Shown here piece after piece: positions 62,330 through 64,000 of a stretch of 64,000 bases of DNA; the stretch's first letter is position 1, and every line of letters begins with the position of its first letter. The stretch comes from Bugula neritina. Its lineage: Eukaryota > Bryozoa > Gymnolaemata > Cheilostomatida > Bugulidae. The notes under the pieces are model-generated. The model saw only the letters and a program-made list of their open reading frames with translations. It ran no database searches and was not told where the DNA came from. The stretch is from contig OZ037769.1 in assembly GCA_964035545.1 (NCBI GenBank), positions 15,161,133 through 15,225,132 on the forward strand. The letters run 5' to 3'. The position numbers and the translations under genes are program-made.

Positions 62330-64000
62330 GTTCATATGCAGCACTGCATAGTTCACTATATCATTGATTTCCTTTTAACTGTTGCTTGTGTCCTCTGTGC
62401 TTTGCATTCTGGAAACTTGACTCTTTTTCTAAATATTTTTGGCTGTTTTTACCCCAAACTTTTTTTGAGCCATTTCTAGAGCCCAGGCTTGTCTTTCACC
62501 ACAAAGATTTGTTCAAACATTTCCTCCAATTTTTATAAAAAAATCCCTTTTATTTTCTGTAAATTTTTACCACCTAATTTTTTTAACTTGCATTATTGCA
62601 TGGTTTGTGTTTGATGCTAGAAATATGCCATTGTACACCAGAAGTTGATATTGGGTTGCCACTGCCTTCTCAGGTATTGAGTTACAATTGTTCACATTAC
62701 CCATTTGTGTTTTTCGCGCCTTAGTTTAGCTATAGTTTCTGTTTTATTTTCCACAAATGAATTTGCACAGTGTCTCTTTTTTCTTAATAAAGAAAGTATT
62801 TACAATTGCCAAATAATGTATGTATGCTCCATACTTAGTAATTGATCACCTTCTTCATTTCCGCATCCATAACTTTCTGTTATAACTATGCCATCTTATA
62901 ATACATACACATTTCACTTTCTACTTTCTACCCACACGCCTGTTTAAATCTCCTTATATACCACCACCATCTCTTCAGTCTCTGGTATAATATTCATTTC
63001 TTCTTTTAGTTGGCTCCAGAAAAAAAATCTTCTCCTCTTGGTCACAGCCTTGTTGCAATGCATATACTGATATAATATTGTTTGCTTTGCGTTTTTCTGA
63101 TCTTATTATACATATTAGTTTACTGCTTTAATTTGTATTTATATCTTTTTTCTAAAACTCCAAGACAGTTGTATGAGAGCCTACTGCAAGGTATATTGTT
63201 ATACCTGTTCAGATCATGCAAACTGATCTATATGTGTCCTTTCTTTTCTCTCTTTTTATAATTATTTTGGCGCACTTTCGTTTTCTTACTACAAATTTCA
63301 GTAGTTTGGATAATAATGTTCTAAGAAAAATAATTTGAGTTGATTAAACTAAATATGTTATTCACCTGCATAAAAATATTTTGACACATGGTAAATTATT
63401 AATTTTTTTTAGATGTGTTTTACATTTGTCAATAACCGTAACTTAGAAGGCAAAGCTGGCAACTCCTTCAACACACTAGTTGTAGTACATCGAGATTGGC
63501 AAGTATGGTGCCAGGAAAGAACTTTTCTCAGATTTGGTACAATTTAAAATTCAAAATATAATAACTTTGATTTAAAAATCAACTCAGAATGCATATTTGT
63601 TCAACTATATCAATCATATTTGACTCAAAAATCAATTTCTCTGCATGTATTGAGTATTTTAAAACTAATTTCTAACTACATGCTTAAACTATTATATAAT
63701 CTCTATATCTCAATGGAAAGGCAACAAGATTTTAGCAAAAATTATACGTGAGAACTTTTATCTGGAAACTTTGAATGAAAAATATTATTAGATGTGAGAT
63801 GCTCCATATCTCTAGAGCATAACTTTGCTAATGTACCAATTACTATTTTACATAGGAAAAAAGCAAAATTAATGCAACCATCCCAATGATGCAAAAAGCC
63901 TTTTAAACATGCTATGAATTCATGTGTCCCACTCCTGGTCGAAATATTCAACAGTGTGATGCTAAAGCCAGAGATGCAGTTACCTCAGGTAATTCTATGA
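62330..64000. other. Right end of window, no clear gene
   Basis: AT-rich with pyrimidine-rich patches. One possible exon begins after TTTTTTTTAG at 63412 (frame MCFTFVNNRNLEGKAGNSF). It has no partner exon inside the window and is not called. Confidence 0.5.

Overview
The window is nuclear DNA of an invertebrate animal. It is AT-rich, full of TA microsatellites and transposons, and carries a spliced gene with GT-AG introns. I cannot name the species; a lophotrochozoan or similar marine invertebrate would fit, but this is a guess from the repeat types.

One gene dominates. A CLCA-family gene (calcium-activated chloride channel regulator) on the + strand can be followed through 21 coding exons from the ATG at 7008 to the stop at 57212, with a polyA signal at 57436. 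All exon phases agree and give a predicted 1070-residue protein: signal peptide, CLCA N-terminal metallohydrolase-like domain, Thr-rich linker, VWA domain with a complete MIDAS motif, beta-rich and FN3-like regions, Thr/Ser stalk, one membrane helix and a short tail. The HExxH zinc motif reads KEFAH, so the protease centre looks dead.

Region by region: 1-15774 is a large inverted repeat (arms 1-6424 and 9351-15774, almost identical). Its 2.9 kb spacer holds the CLCA promoter and exon 1, an extra older copy of the arm end, and a 1.3 kb TIR element. The arms carry mirrored copies of a small spliced gene of unknown function. 15775-23800 is low-complexity AT-rich DNA into which a complete 4.5 kb Ty3/gypsy element (17882-22381) has inserted. 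23830-26720 is a decayed non-LTR retrotransposon on the minus strand. 26.7-33.5 kb holds nothing recognisable. 33525-37885 is a second LTR element with identical LTRs. It has gag, protease and integrase, but reverse transcriptase and most of RNase H are deleted, and its LTRs carry heat-shock-element arrays beside a TATA box. All of this lies inside the 31.8 kb first intron of CLCA. From 39 to 57 kb the remaining 20 exons are interleaved with a SINE-like relic, a 778 bp MITE, a 2.7 kb foldback element with an AT-only core, long TA tracts (one forming a splice acceptor) and a tRNA-like sequence. From 57.4 to 64 kb there is a hAT-type element inserted in a TA microsatellite, a piggyBac-type MITE, and no clear gene.

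The most interesting points are the heat-shock-like promoter in the LTR of an RT-less element that points towards CLCA exon 2, the CLCA promoter enclosed by a large palindrome, and the substituted zinc ligand in CLCA.
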